DNA from: UBA11475 sp902486425
Lineage (GTDB): Bacteria > Bacillota > Clostridia > Christensenellales > Borkfalkiaceae
Reading direction: 5' to 3'
NCBI GenBank assembly: GCA_902486425.1
Contig: CABTOK010000004.1
Span: 105,675-169,674 of the forward strand
Length of the DNA stretch: 64,000 nucleotides
The notes below the pieces were generated by a model. It was not told the DNA's origin, did no database searches, and worked only from the letters and a program-made list of their open reading frames with translations. How positions within the stretch are numbered: the stretch's first letter is position 1; every line of letters begins with the position of its first letter. A program made the position numbers and the translations under genes. Below, one piece after another: positions 42,949-51,117 of this stretch.

Positions 42949-43764
42949 ATGAACAACAATCTGATTTTTATGACACTTGCGCCGAAGGTTTTCGGGTGGC
43001 AGCACCTTGTTTACGCCGCGATATTTATCGTAATAGCGATTGCGATGACCGTTTTATCGAAAATATATCTTAAAACCGAAAAGTCGCAGACTATTTTTAT
43101 AAAAGCGATAGCCGGAGCGTTGTTTGTAAGCGTTATGGTGAATAGATTTGCCATAGCGGCGAGCGACGGATGGGATCGGTTTTTGCCGAACACCTTGTGC
43201 GGCGTAACCAGTATTTCGTTCTCGATAGCGGTTCTTCTCGGCAAAAAGGATACGAAAATATATCACGCGCTTTGGTATCTCGCGTTGGTGGGCGGACTTG
43301 CGACGGTGATATATCCGGACTTTTTGCCGCAGAACGAATCTTTCTTTTACATAAACACCATTACGGGACTTATACATCATTCGTTAGACGTGCTTTTGTG
43401 CGTCGCTCTCGTAGAATTCGGCTGGTTCCGACCGGAACTCAAAAACTGGTACGTTTATCCGCTCGTGTTTTCGGAATACATAGTCTGGGGACTTTTCGAC
43501 ATGAAGGTAATAGGCGTTTCGGACGCGATGTGTATAAACAAGCCTGTTCTATCCGGCACGCCGATAAACTGTTGGTTTATTTTATTCGTAGGCACTGCGC
43601 TCATCATTCTCTTGTGCCTTGTATGCGAATTCTTTTACAGACGGAAGGGACATAAGCAGGTAATTAAAATGAGACCGTCTTCGGCTTCTTACGCTTCTCC
43701 TGCCGCGGCGAATACTTTTGCCGCTCACGAACAGGAAAGCGCGGATGGCGAATCCGATAAATAA
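42949..43764 (+). CDS. YwaF/TMEM164-like multi-pass membrane protein
   Basis: 271 residues with about six membrane helices. The LPNTLCGVTSISFSIAVLLGKK and YHALWYLALVGGLATVIYPDF segments and the HH in GLIHHSLDVLLC fit the YwaF (TP0381) family, which is related to eukaryotic TMEM164 acyltransferases. The C-terminal 30 residues are hydrophilic and Ala/Ser-rich. GAGGGG lies before the ATG. Function in bacteria unknown. Confidence 0.75.
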   Translation: MNNNLIFMTLAPKVFGWQHLVYAAIFIVIAIAMTVLSKIYLKTEKSQTIFIKAIAGALFVSVMVNRFAIAASDGWDRFLPNTLCGVTSISFSIAVLLGKKDTKIYHALWYLALVGGLATVIYPDFLPQNESFFYINTITGLIHHSLDVLLCVALVEFGWFRPELKNWYVYPLVFSEYIVWGLFDMKVIGVSDAMCINKPVLSGTPINCWFILFVGTALIILLCLVCEFFYRRKGHKQVIKMRPSSASYASPAAANTFAAHEQESADGESDK

Positions 43765-43826
43765 AACCAATAAATAAAATTAAAACTTTAAAACCAAAAT
43801 TCAAGGTTTTAAATGAGAGTAAGATT

Positions 43827-43862
43827 ATGTATTTTTCAAAAACAGAGCAACCTATTAGTTAA
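43827..43862 (+). pseudogene. Decayed 5' remnant of the 46378 gene
   Basis: Reads M-Y-F-S-K-T-E-Q-P-I-S then stop. It matches the first codons of the gene at 46378 (M-S-F-S-K-K-E-Q-P-V-I), including the preceding TAAGATTATG context. About 80% identical over 38 bases; the rest of the gene is missing. Evidence of an older duplication in this region. Confidence 0.6.
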
Positions 43863-43926
43863 TTATTCGTGGGGAATTTAAAAAACAAATTATAGAAATT
43901 TATAGCAAATAGCGAGTTCGTAAAAG

Positions 43927-43957
43927 AGTCCGAAATCATCATCGGACTTTTCTCTTT
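43927..43957 (+). terminator. Terminator-like hairpin in the 43.8-44.3 kb gap
   Basis: Stem AGTCCGA (43927-43933) with TCGGACT (43942-43948), then TTCTCTTTT. It may end transcripts from the YwaF-like gene or the remnant region. The rest of the gap to 44330 shows only a promoter at 44066. Confidence 0.75.
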
Positions 43958-44065
43958 TATTAGCCGAAAATATATTTCAGATCACCCGTTTTCCTCTTGA
44001 TTATTCTGTCAAAATGTGTTATAAAAAATTCTTTGCAGACTTTTTTGTATTTTCTTAGTTAAATA

Positions 44066-44094
44066 TTGAAAACAAACGAAGAAAATGTTAAAAT
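44066..44094 (+). promoter_or_regulatory. Promoter of the flavoprotein gene
   Basis: TTGAAA, 17-base spacer, TAAAAT, giving a 230-base leader. The leader contains a TTGCC / GGCAA hairpin near 44158-44180 and a short TTG-start reading frame of uncertain meaning. Confidence 0.6.
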
Positions 44095-44330
44095 TAAAAT
44101 AAATACAAACATAAATTCAGTAAATAAAATTATAGACGGGGAAGTATATTAACGTAATTGCCGATAACGTTTTTTGGCAAGCAAATAAAGTTTCTGAAAA
44201 GTCGCGACGGTACTACTGAAAACAGAGCAACGGAATCACCGAAAAAATTCGGACCGATCGTAACGGATGAAGAATAAAAAGGAGTTTTCGGTCTTTGAGA
44301 CGAAGATCGAAATTTTATGGGGAAATGACA

Positions 44331-45587
44331 ATGTATATCGAGCATAACGAAAAAATTAAAAAAGCAGGCAGATGGCAAGTCGTAGTGTGCGGAGGCGGAG
44401 TTTCGGGCGTTGCGGCGGCGATAACGGCGGCGAGAGCAGGCAAAAAAACTCTGCTGATAGAAAAAACTCTGTCTCTCGGAGGACTTGCAACCAACGGACT
44501 CGTGAATTATTTTGTTCCTATGTGTAACGGCAGGGGAAGACAGGTTATATTCGGTATGGCAGAAGAAATGTTGCGTCTCGCAGTGAAAACGAGCTGGACC
44601 ACGCTTAAAGATTGCTGGAAAAACGATTATCCTCGAAAGGAAGGAAGATTGGACGCGAAATTTTCGCCTGCCATATTTGCGTTGGCGTTATCCAACGAGG
44701 TTCAAAAAGCCGGAGCGGAAATATTTCTTGATACGACAATAAGCGACGCGATAACTCAGAACGGACACATAAACGGCATAATAATCGAAAGTAAATCCGG
44801 AAGGGAATACATAGAAGCCGACTATTTCGCTGACTGCACCGGCGACGCCGATTTGCTTGCACGGGCAGGCGTCCCCACCGTTACCGGCGGCAATTACTTC
44901 ACTTATTACGCTTTCGGAATGGATCTTGGTACCATAAGGTCGGCGATAGAAAAACAGGATATTTCGGCGGCGTATCGCTGGTATATGGGCGGAAGAGCCA
45001 ATCTCTACGGCGGCGGTCAGCCGGAAGGCAGACGATTGTACTCCGGGGTTAAAAGAGAGGACGTAAATGAATACGTTTTGGAAAACCAGAAAATATTATT
45101 TAACAGCATACAAAAAGAAGATAAAAAAACTTTTGATTTGACTTTGTTGCCCGTAATGCCGCAAATGCGCACGACGAGAAGAATAGACGGCGACGCTACG
45201 TTCTCGGAGAAGGATGCGTACGTGCATTTCGATGACAGCGTGTGCGCGATAAACGATTTCGACAGAAAGGATTTCTTGTACGAAGTACGCTTCGGAACGC
45301 TGGTAAAAAGCGGTTTTGACAACATTATAACTGCCGGCAGATCGGCAAGCGCAAGCGGTTACGGTTGGGACGTTCTGCGCGTTATTCCGCCGGCAATACT
45401 CACGGGACAGGCCGCAGGCAACGCGTGCTCGATAGCGATAGATTGCGGCAAGCCTGTTTACGACATAGACGTAAAAAAATTGCAAGCCGCCATGGAAATG
45501 CAAAACTGTCCCGTCCATTTTGACGACTCACTTGTTCCGAAAGATAAAACTCTTATTGAAAAAAGCGAAAATAGCGGGCATATCTGA
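44331..45587 (+). CDS. FAD-dependent oxidoreductase
   Basis: Flavoprotein of the FAD_oxidored type, which reduces or oxidises an unidentified small molecule. 418 residues: the Rossmann dinucleotide motif VVVCGGGVSGVAAAITAARAG (split by Gly-x-Gly-x-x-Gly near residue 20) is followed by EKTLSLGGLATNGLV, and ADCTGDADLLARAG and the C-terminal NIITAGRSASASGYG are the other FAD-binding segments. I chose ATG 44331 after GGGGA; a TTG 12 codons upstream with AAGGAG is a real alternative. It begins the accessory island. Substrate unknown. Confidence 0.85.
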   Translation: MYIEHNEKIKKAGRWQVVVCGGGVSGVAAAITAARAGKKTLLIEKTLSLGGLATNGLVNYFVPMCNGRGRQVIFGMAEEMLRLAVKTSWTTLKDCWKNDYPRKEGRLDAKFSPAIFALALSNEVQKAGAEIFLDTTISDAITQNGHINGIIIESKSGREYIEADYFADCTGDADLLARAGVPTVTGGNYFTYYAFGMDLGTIRSAIEKQDISAAYRWYMGGRANLYGGGQPEGRRLYSGVKREDVNEYVLENQKILFNSIQKEDKKTFDLTLLPVMPQMRTTRRIDGDATFSEKDAYVHFDDSVCAINDFDRKDFLYEVRFGTLVKSGFDNIITAGRSASASGYGWDVLRVIPPAILTGQAAGNACSIAIDCGKPVYDIDVKKLQAAMEMQNCPVHFDDSLVPKDKTLIEKSENSGHI

Positions 45588-45620
45588 GCTTATCGCCGAC
45601 AAAGAATTTCAGTTGTGAAG

Positions 45621-45649
45621 GCGTAAACTCACAGAAAGGGGGTGGCGTA
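45621..45649 (+). repeat. Direct repeat A flanking the toxin-immunity-like pair
   Basis: GCGTAAACTCACAGAAAGG then GGGTGGCGTA. It is nearly the same as repeat B at 46290. Both have a hairpin formed by upstream TGAG/TGTGA with the CTCA/TCACA in the repeat. Repeat A includes the ribosome-binding site of the DUF6883 gene. Confidence 0.65.
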
Positions 45650-46072
45650 ATGGGAGCAGGTTATCACGGCGGTTTCGGAAAAACTTATGGCGAACTACAA
45701 AAAAATAAGCAATTGGATCTACCTATAAACAAAGTTGGAGATGTTAGGTATAATGAAAGAAAAACAAAAGGGTATTTGTTAAACCTTAATCATCCTATTG
45801 GTTGTTCAAAAGCAAAATTTTTTAAAGATGTTTTGGGTTATACAGAAAAAGATTCAAAATTGTTTCATAAAAATGTTGTAAAAGCAATAATTGGTCGTAA
45901 ACCAACGGAAACACAACAAACAGAATATGGTGTTAAACATATATATGAAACAGAAATTGTCGGGAAAAAAGGCAATAAAATTCAAGCGAAAGTCGTTGTT
46001 GTGGTTCAAAAAGACAAAGAAAGAATAACATATAAAATAATTACCGTTTATCCAAATAAGAAGGAGGTATAA
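45650..46072 (+). CDS. DUF6883 domain protein, likely orphan polymorphic-toxin effector
   Basis: 140 residues. The start GAGYHGGFGKTYGEL resembles the junction motif that precedes C-terminal toxin domains of polymorphic toxins. The body fits DUF6883: PIGCSKAKFFKDVLGYTEKD, TEYGVKHIYET and ITYKIITVYPNK. The sequence is more AT-rich and has different codon use (AAA, AAT, TTT) from its neighbours, suggesting transfer. GGGGGTGG precedes the ATG. The next gene begins 2 bases later and is the likely immunity partner. Toxic activity is inferred, not shown. Confidence 0.7.
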   Translation: MGAGYHGGFGKTYGELQKNKQLDLPINKVGDVRYNERKTKGYLLNLNHPIGCSKAKFFKDVLGYTEKDSKLFHKNVVKAIIGRKPTETQQTEYGVKHIYETEIVGKKGNKIQAKVVVVVQKDKERITYKIITVYPNKKEV

Positions 46073-46074
46073 AA

Positions 46075-46269
46075 ATGAAGGAATTAGATGTCGTAAAATT
46101 GGTCAAAGATTATAAAGATATAAAAGCGGGAACCATAGGCACTATTGTCAATGAATACGATGATAGCGTATACGAAGTAGAATTTGTTGATAAGGATGGA
46201 GAAACGATAGGGGTTGTTACGACGCCATCGTTACTGTTGGAATCAGTGTGTGAATATGGTTCAAACTGA
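46075..46269 (+). CDS. DUF4926 small protein, candidate immunity partner
   Basis: 64 residues matching DUF4926: LDVVKLVKDYKDIKAGTIGTIVNEYDDSVYEVEFVDKDG. It begins 2 bases after the DUF6883 stop, with AAGGAGG upstream, so translation is coupled. DUF4926 proteins commonly accompany toxin-like domains. A beta-barrel fold is likely. Confidence 0.75.
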   Translation: MKELDVVKLVKDYKDIKAGTIGTIVNEYDDSVYEVEFVDKDGETIGVVTTPSLLLESVCEYGSN

Positions 46270-46289
46270 TATGTTTTGAGAGCGAATTT

Positions 46290-46316
46290 GCGCAAACTCA
46301 TAAAAAGGGTGGCGTA
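46290..46316 (+). repeat. Direct repeat B flanking the toxin-immunity-like pair
   Basis: GCGCAAACTCATAAAAAGG then GTGGCGTA, with about 24 of 27 positions matching repeat A plus a two-base gap. Together A and B bracket the DUF6883/DUF4926 pair like cassette ends. Confidence 0.65.
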
Positions 46317-46377
46317 GCACCGATGACTTAGTCATAGTGTTCCTGCAAGACTAAAAAATTTAAAGAAGAATAAGATT

Positions 46378-46658
46378 ATGTCTTTCTCGAAAAAAGAACA
46401 ACCTGTTATAGAAACATTTTATAAAAATTTGCCCAATATAACCACAAAAGACGTATTAGAGCTGAAATGGAAAACCGGAAGCATAAAAGCCGTTTTCGAT
46501 ACATGTTTTGACGATTTTGACGGAGAGAAGAAACTGACGAGTTTACTTCGTTCGTATTTAAAGTGATCAGTACAAAAGGTACCGTTCCTGTTATAATAAG
46601 TGAAGATAACTACTGTATAATCAACTATCACAACTTCCCGATAAAAATAAAGTATTAA
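46378..46658 (+). CDS. Small hypothetical gene with an apparent -1 frameshift
   Basis: The first 62 residues (to the TGA at 46564) are followed, one frame back, by about 31 more that look like a genuine C-terminus (TVPVIISEDNYCIINYHNFP), ending at TAA 46656. A slippery heptamer T TTA AAG (46557-46563) sits in exactly the right phase just before the TGA. So the gene is either expressed by programmed -1 frameshifting (about 93 residues) or has been inactivated by a base loss. Residues 1-40 have no known motif. In an island with a DUF6883/DUF4926 pair it may be a further immunity-type protein. A decayed copy of its start lies at 43827. Confidence 0.6.
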
Positions 46659-46702
46659 AAATTAACAGATATCGTATAAACAGGTCGGAAAAAATTATAA
46701 GT

Positions 46703-46738
46703 AAAAAGCAGCTCCTTGTAAAAAGGGGCTGCTTTTAT
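46703..46738. terminator. Bidirectional terminator between the island and the aminopeptidase gene
   Basis: Stem AAAAAGCAGCTCCTT with AAGGGGCTGCTTTT; T-rich tracts on both strands. Confidence 0.85.
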
Positions 46739-46788
46739 GCATGAGTTTATTTTTGGTTTAACCGAATCTTATCGTTTGCGGACTTAAA

Positions 46789-48153
46789 TTATTTTTTAAG
46801 GAAAGCTCTGTAAGCGAGATAAGTTTCATAAACGTCGGCTTTGGAAACTACTTCCATCGGAGCGTGCATGTTGAGAACCGCTATACCCGCGTCTACTACG
46901 TCCATGTTGTATTTAGCGAGAATGTAAGCGATTGTTCCGCCGCCGCCGAGATCTACCTTGCCGAGTTCTGCGGTCTGGAAGCCGATATTGTCAGAATCCA
47001 TAACGTTTCTTACCCAAGCAAAATATTCGGGGTTAGCGTCGTTGCTTCCCGATTTGCCTCTCGAACCGGTGTATTTGTTGAAAACTATGCCGTTGCCGAG
47101 GTAAGCTGCGTTCTTCGCTTCGAAAACGCTCGGATATAAGGGATCGAAGCCCGCCGATACGTCGGACGAAAGCATTTTGGATCTTTCGAAAGTCTTTCTC
47201 AAAGCAAGCGGATCGTCGTTGCCTTCTTTTACGAGAAGTTCCGCAAGGGTGTTTTCAAAGAATACCGAGCAAGCGCCGGTCGCGCCTACGCTGCCGATTT
47301 CTTCCTTGTCTACGAGCGCGCAGCAAGAAGTATATTCGTTTGCGCCTTCGTCGAGAGCCGCTCTCAAAGAAGTGTAAGCACAAACTCTGTCGTCGTGACC
47401 GTAACCTGCGATCATGCTTCTGTCAAGTCCGTATTCTCTCGCTCTGCCGGCGGGTACGACTTCGATTTCCGCCGATAAAAAGTCTTCTTCTTCCATTCCG
47501 TATTTTTCTTTAAGGATTTTAAGAACGTTCTTTTTGACTGCGTCCTTTTCTTCGCCGGAAAGGGGGATAGAACCTACTGTTACGTCGAGATCTTCGCCTT
47601 CGATAACCTTATCCGCGGTCTTTTTGATCTGTTCCTGCGAAAGGTGCGGAAGAAGATCGCTGATGCCTACTACGGGATCGGACGGATCTTCGCCGATGTT
47701 TACGTCGACGGTCGTTCCGTCTTTTTTGCAGATTACTCCGTGAAGAGCGAGGGGAATGGTTACCCATTGATACTTTTTAACGCCGCCGTAGTAATGGGTG
47801 TCGCAGAGAGCGAATCCATTCGATTCGTAAAGGGGATTCTGTTTGAAGTCGAGTCTCGGGGAGTCGATATGCGCTCCCAAAACTCTGACGCCTTCGGATA
47901 CGGGCTTTTCGCCTATAACGTAAAGGAACAGGTTTTTGTTTCTGTTTACAAAGTAAAGCTTATCGCCCGCTTTTACGGCCTTGAACGAATCCGCAGGTTT
48001 GAAGCCGTACTTTTCGGCAAGTTTAACGCTTTCCTTAACGGCAAGACGTTCGGTTTTCGCCGCCGATAAAAAGTCGATGTATTCTTTTGCGAAGGTATCG
48101 ACTTCCGTCTTTTTTTCGCTTGTCATGTCTTTCCAAATATTTTTTGCGTACAT
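46789..48153 (-). CDS. M18 family aminopeptidase
   Basis: Cytoplasmic metallo-aminopeptidase that removes N-terminal (often acidic) residues. 454 residues: GAHIDSPRLDFKQNPLYE (metal-binding His), AGYGHDDRVCAY (bridging Asp), DKEEIGSVGATGA (catalytic Glu pair) and the C-terminal LNMHAPMEV His. GGAGGT lies 10 bases before ATG 48153. dut ends 21 bases upstream, so dut and this gene form one transcript. Confidence 0.93.
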   Translation of the reverse strand: MYAKNIWKDMTSEKKTEVDTFAKEYIDFLSAAKTERLAVKESVKLAEKYGFKPADSFKAVKAGDKLYFVNRNKNLFLYVIGEKPVSEGVRVLGAHIDSPRLDFKQNPLYESNGFALCDTHYYGGVKKYQWVTIPLALHGVICKKDGTTVDVNIGEDPSDPVVGISDLLPHLSQEQIKKTADKVIEGEDLDVTVGSIPLSGEEKDAVKKNVLKILKEKYGMEEEDFLSAEIEVVPAGRAREYGLDRSMIAGYGHDDRVCAYTSLRAALDEGANEYTSCCALVDKEEIGSVGATGACSVFFENTLAELLVKEGNDDPLALRKTFERSKMLSSDVSAGFDPLYPSVFEAKNAAYLGNGIVFNKYTGSRGKSGSNDANPEYFAWVRNVMDSDNIGFQTAELGKVDLGGGGTIAYILAKYNMDVVDAGIAVLNMHAPMEVVSKADVYETYLAYRAFLKK

Positions 48154-48174
48154 GGTATATATACCTCCTATGAT

Positions 48175-48660
48175 TTAACGTGTTTTATTGTCGGTACTGC
48201 CGAAGCCGCCGTTTCTTGCGTTTGTCGCGTTATCGTCTTCGGTAATGCCGTATTCCGAGAATATGCCCTGACAAAAACCCTGACCTTTTTTTACGGTGAA
48301 AGGCTTTTCGCCGAGATTGGTCGCACGGACGAAAATATGACCTTCGTTATCCGAAAAATAGTAATCGCCGTCTATTATTCCGACGGTATTGTCGAGCGTG
48401 AAGCGGTATTTGAATCCGAGCGAAGAGCGGGGGTAAAGTTTCAGCACCCAACCGTCCGCGATTTTTGCTCTTACTCCGGTAGGCACGGTTACCGTCTCAT
48501 GCGGATTGAGAGTGAATTCTCTTACCGCAAAAAAATCGTATCCCGCGCTGCCCGCGGTTGCTCGGAGAGGAAGCGAATATTCTTCGTATTCTTCCTTAGT
48601 GTAACCCGAATTTATAAAAATTTCTTCCGAAATCTTTTCAAATTTAGCAATTCTCTTCAT
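48175..48660 (-). CDS. dut: dUTP diphosphatase
   Basis: Hydrolyses dUTP to dUMP and pyrophosphate, keeping uracil out of DNA. 161 residues with the trimeric family motifs: AGSAGYDFFA, YPRSSLG, NTVGIIDGDYY, GQGFCQGIF and ARNGGFGST. The -10 box of its promoter ends 6 bases before the ATG and there is no ribosome-binding site, so the mRNA is probably leaderless. Confidence 0.94.
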   Translation of the reverse strand: MKRIAKFEKISEEIFINSGYTKEEYEEYSLPLRATAGSAGYDFFAVREFTLNPHETVTVPTGVRAKIADGWVLKLYPRSSLGFKYRFTLDNTVGIIDGDYYFSDNEGHIFVRATNLGEKPFTVKKGQGFCQGIFSEYGITEDDNATNARNGGFGSTDNKTR

Positions 48661-48666
48661 AAAATG

Positions 48667-48695
48667 ATTATAGCATATAAAAAATTAAAAGTAAA
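48667..48695 (-). promoter_or_regulatory. Promoter giving a probably leaderless dut transcript
   Basis: On the minus strand TTTACT, 17-base spacer, TATAAT with extended TG. Six bases separate the -10 from ATG. Confidence 0.75.
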
Positions 48696-48712
48696 ACCCT
48701 TTTTGTTTTCGT

Positions 48713-48741
48713 TTGACAAGATATTTTAAATAATGTACAAT
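48713..48741 (+). promoter_or_regulatory. Promoter of the MFS gene
   Basis: TTGACA, 17-base spacer, TACAAT. A perfect 7-bp hairpin, TTCTGCG / CGCAGAA (48755-48775), begins the leader. Confidence 0.8.
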
Positions 48742-48821
48742 GTTGATACCTTATTTCTGCGCGTTTGTCGCAGAATTTAACCGAAAGGGTTTGCCAAGAA
48801 TTATTTTAAGGATTTCAAAAA

Positions 48822-50057
48822 ATGAAACGTTTATCTTACAAGCATACAATAGCCGCATGTTCGCTCGCATACGTCGTGCAGGCGGTTGTGAATATTTTTG
48901 TTCCGCTTCTTTTCATTACTTTCAATTTGCAGTATTCTATTCCGATAGAAAAGATTTCTATAATAATACTTTTTAACTTTTCGATTCAGCTCTGCGTAGA
49001 TCTCGCTTCGGCATTTTTTGTGCAGAAGATAGGGTACAGAACTTCGCTCACACTTGCGCATGTCTTCGCTTCGTCAGGACTTGCCGGACTTACTTTTATG
49101 CCCGAAATAATGGATCCTTTCGCAGGGATTCTGATATCGGTATTCTTCTACGCAATAGGTGGAGGCTTGCTGGAAGTTCTTGTAAGTCCTGCCGTCGAAG
49201 CGTGTCCTACAAAAAACAAAGAAGGCTTTATGAGCCTTTTGCACTCGTTTTACTGCTGGGGATGTGCCGTCGTAATAGCCGTATCAACCGCTTTCTTTTT
49301 CTTTTTCGGAACCGAAAACTGGAAGATTCTTACTCTTATATGGGCGGCTTTCCCGATCCTTAACATGATTTACTTTATGTTCGTACCCGTATTTTCGCCG
49401 GAAGACGAAGAAGAGGGCATGAGTCTTAAATCGCTGTTCGGGCATAAGTCATTCTGGCTCCTTTTTGCGATGATGTTCGTCGCGGGCGCGTGCGAACTGG
49501 CGATAAGCCAGTGGGCCTCTACTTTTGCGGAAATGAGTCTCGGCGTAAGTAAAGCCGTGGGAGATATGGCGGGGCCGTTCTCGTTTGCCGTGCTTATGGG
49601 AACGTCGAGACTTTTGTATTCCAGATTTTCGAAAAAACTTGATCTTAACGTCGCGATATTCATAAGCGGAATTTTGTGCATAACGGGGTATCTTCTTACT
49701 TCAATACCGCAGAACAGGATAGTCAATCTCGTCGGCGTCGGGATCTGCGGGTTTTCGGTAGGGGTACTCTGGCCGGGAACTTACAGTTTAGCAACGAAGT
49801 CGATAAAGGGCGGCGGTACGAAAATGTTTTCGCTTCTTGCTTTCGCAGGGGATATCGGATGCTCCTCGGGACCGGCGTTTCTGGGATTCGTTTCGAGTGC
49901 GGCGGGCGATAATCTCAAAACCGGCGTTCTTGTTTCGACGGTGTTCCCGGTGCTCCTCGTTATATTCGTTATAGCAAGATATTTTTCGGAAGGTAAGAAG
50001 AACAAACTGCTTCCTGCGGCGGATAACTCAGACGACGAAACGGCGGAAGAAAAGTAA
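48822..50057 (+). CDS. Major facilitator superfamily transporter
   Basis: 411 residues with 12 predicted helices and a mid-protein hydrophilic loop (about residue 185-200, EDEEEGMSLK). The pattern resembles the sugar/oligosaccharide-type MFS carriers (FFYAIGGGLLEVLVSPAVEA, LLHSFYCWGC). AAGGA precedes the ATG. It is convergent with a TetR gene. Substrate unknown. Confidence 0.85.
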   Translation: MKRLSYKHTIAACSLAYVVQAVVNIFVPLLFITFNLQYSIPIEKISIIILFNFSIQLCVDLASAFFVQKIGYRTSLTLAHVFASSGLAGLTFMPEIMDPFAGILISVFFYAIGGGLLEVLVSPAVEACPTKNKEGFMSLLHSFYCWGCAVVIAVSTAFFFFFGTENWKILTLIWAAFPILNMIYFMFVPVFSPEDEEEGMSLKSLFGHKSFWLLFAMMFVAGACELAISQWASTFAEMSLGVSKAVGDMAGPFSFAVLMGTSRLLYSRFSKKLDLNVAIFISGILCITGYLLTSIPQNRIVNLVGVGICGFSVGVLWPGTYSLATKSIKGGGTKMFSLLAFAGDIGCSSGPAFLGFVSSAAGDNLKTGVLVSTVFPVLLVIFVIARYFSEGKKNKLLPAADNSDDETAEEK

Positions 50058-50090
50058 ACGCATTTTTTGCCTACTGCATTAAAAACAATT

Positions 50091-50143
50091 AAAAAGGCGA
50101 TAGTTTATAACACCTGTATCGGTGAAAAGCTACCACCTTTTTA
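50091..50143. terminator. Bidirectional terminator between the MFS and TetR genes
   Basis: Outer stem AAAAAGG...CCTTTTT with an inner CACC / GGTG hairpin that contains the third copy of the 24-bp motif. Confidence 0.7.
50111..50134 (+). repeat. Dispersed 24-bp intergenic motif, copy 3
   Basis: CACCTGTATCGGTGAAA, 3 bases, TACC. Two differences from the consensus; they keep a CACC/GGTG stem. Confidence 0.6.
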
Positions 50144-50154
50144 TTAAAACGAGT

Positions 50155-50736
50155 TTATTTTGCGCTTTTTAGCACAGAAGAAAAACCGTGAAAAACGAGA
50201 TCGCCGGCAAGTTCCGAAATTCTGTCCTGCGAGATTCCTCTCGGGTTTTCGAACCATAATTTGAAAATTTTTGCTATTCCGGAAGAAATATATTCGCAGC
50301 AAAGGTCGAGTTCGTCCTCGTTGCAAGTTATTTTGTCTTTAAGGGCGTTCTGTTCGAGTTCGACTTTGATTATATCCTTAACGTTTCTTGAAAAGAAGCG
50401 GTAAGAGTTGGCGACTATGATTTTTTTGTAAAGTTCTACGTTTTCGCTCACCGTCATAACGAAAGCCTTGGTAAACGGAGAGATGGACGGATATTTGAAA
50501 AATCCTATTTTGCGCATGTTATCGAGAACTTTATCCGCAATTTCTTCGGTAAGTTCGTTCACGATGTCTTCTATACACTCGAAGTGCGAATAAAAAGTTT
50601 TGCGGTTGATGTTCGCTCTCGAAGCGAGTTCTTTTATTGTAATGTCTTCGTAGTCCATTTCGATAATCATTTTCTTAAAAGTGTCGATGATAAGCTTGCG
50701 TGTTTTTACGACTCTCTTATCGGACGGATTTTTCAT
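50155..50736 (-). CDS. TetR/AcrR family transcriptional regulator
   Basis: 193 residues. N-terminal TetR helix-turn-helix (about 10-55): TRKLIIDTFKKMIIEMDYEDITIKELASRANINRKTFYSHF. The ligand-binding domain is unclassified. AAGGGGATC precedes ATG 50736 and a promoter lies upstream. The adjacent convergent MFS gene and the YitT gene are candidate targets. Ligand unknown. Confidence 0.9.
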   Translation of the reverse strand: MKNPSDKRVVKTRKLIIDTFKKMIIEMDYEDITIKELASRANINRKTFYSHFECIEDIVNELTEEIADKVLDNMRKIGFFKYPSISPFTKAFVMTVSENVELYKKIIVANSYRFFSRNVKDIIKVELEQNALKDKITCNEDELDLCCEYISSGIAKIFKLWFENPRGISQDRISELAGDLVFHGFSSVLKSAK

Positions 50737-50787
50737 TTATGTGATCCCCTTCTTAAAAATTCCCTTTAAAACAGCACGCTCATATGC

Positions 50788-50811
50788 TACCTGTGTCGCC
50801 GAAACCGTTCC
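50788..50811 (+). repeat. Dispersed 24-bp intergenic motif, copy 4
   Basis: TACCTGTGTCGCCGAAA, 3 bases, TTCC. Lies in the 5' leader region of the TetR gene. Three differences from the consensus. Confidence 0.5.
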
Positions 50812-50911
50812 TTATTATTCTGAATCCCTTACGAATCGGTTTTAACCCGAAAGTTAAATGACGATTCGATCGTTTATGGCGGATAAGCAACGCGCGTTTA
50901 CTTATACGGGT

Positions 50912-50940
50912 ATTATAACAAAAAACGTCCGATATTGCAA
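50912..50940 (-). promoter_or_regulatory. Promoter of the TetR gene
   Basis: On the minus strand TTGCAA, 17-base spacer, TATAAT; leader about 170 bases. Confidence 0.7.
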
Positions 50941-51001
50941 TACTAAGCCGCTAAAAAATAAGAATTTGATGAATTTGAGAAAAAATTGTGCTTAAAAGAA
51001 G

Positions 51002-51030
51002 TTGTTTATTGCAAAAAAAAGAAGTATAAT
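51002..51030 (+). promoter_or_regulatory. Promoter of the YitT-family gene
   Basis: TTGTTT, 17-base spacer, TATAAT. Confidence 0.65.
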
Positions 51031-51117
51031 TGTTTTTGCCGAAACGCCGATGGGGACGATCTGATTCACCGTCGCAAAAATAAAGTTCCGGCGGATAACA
51101 CTGTCCGATAAAAGAAA

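Noticed and set aside
44160..44276. A 38-codon TTG-start reading frame in the flavoprotein leader
   Set aside because: No convincing ribosome-binding site or recognisable motif; retained only as a note on the leader.
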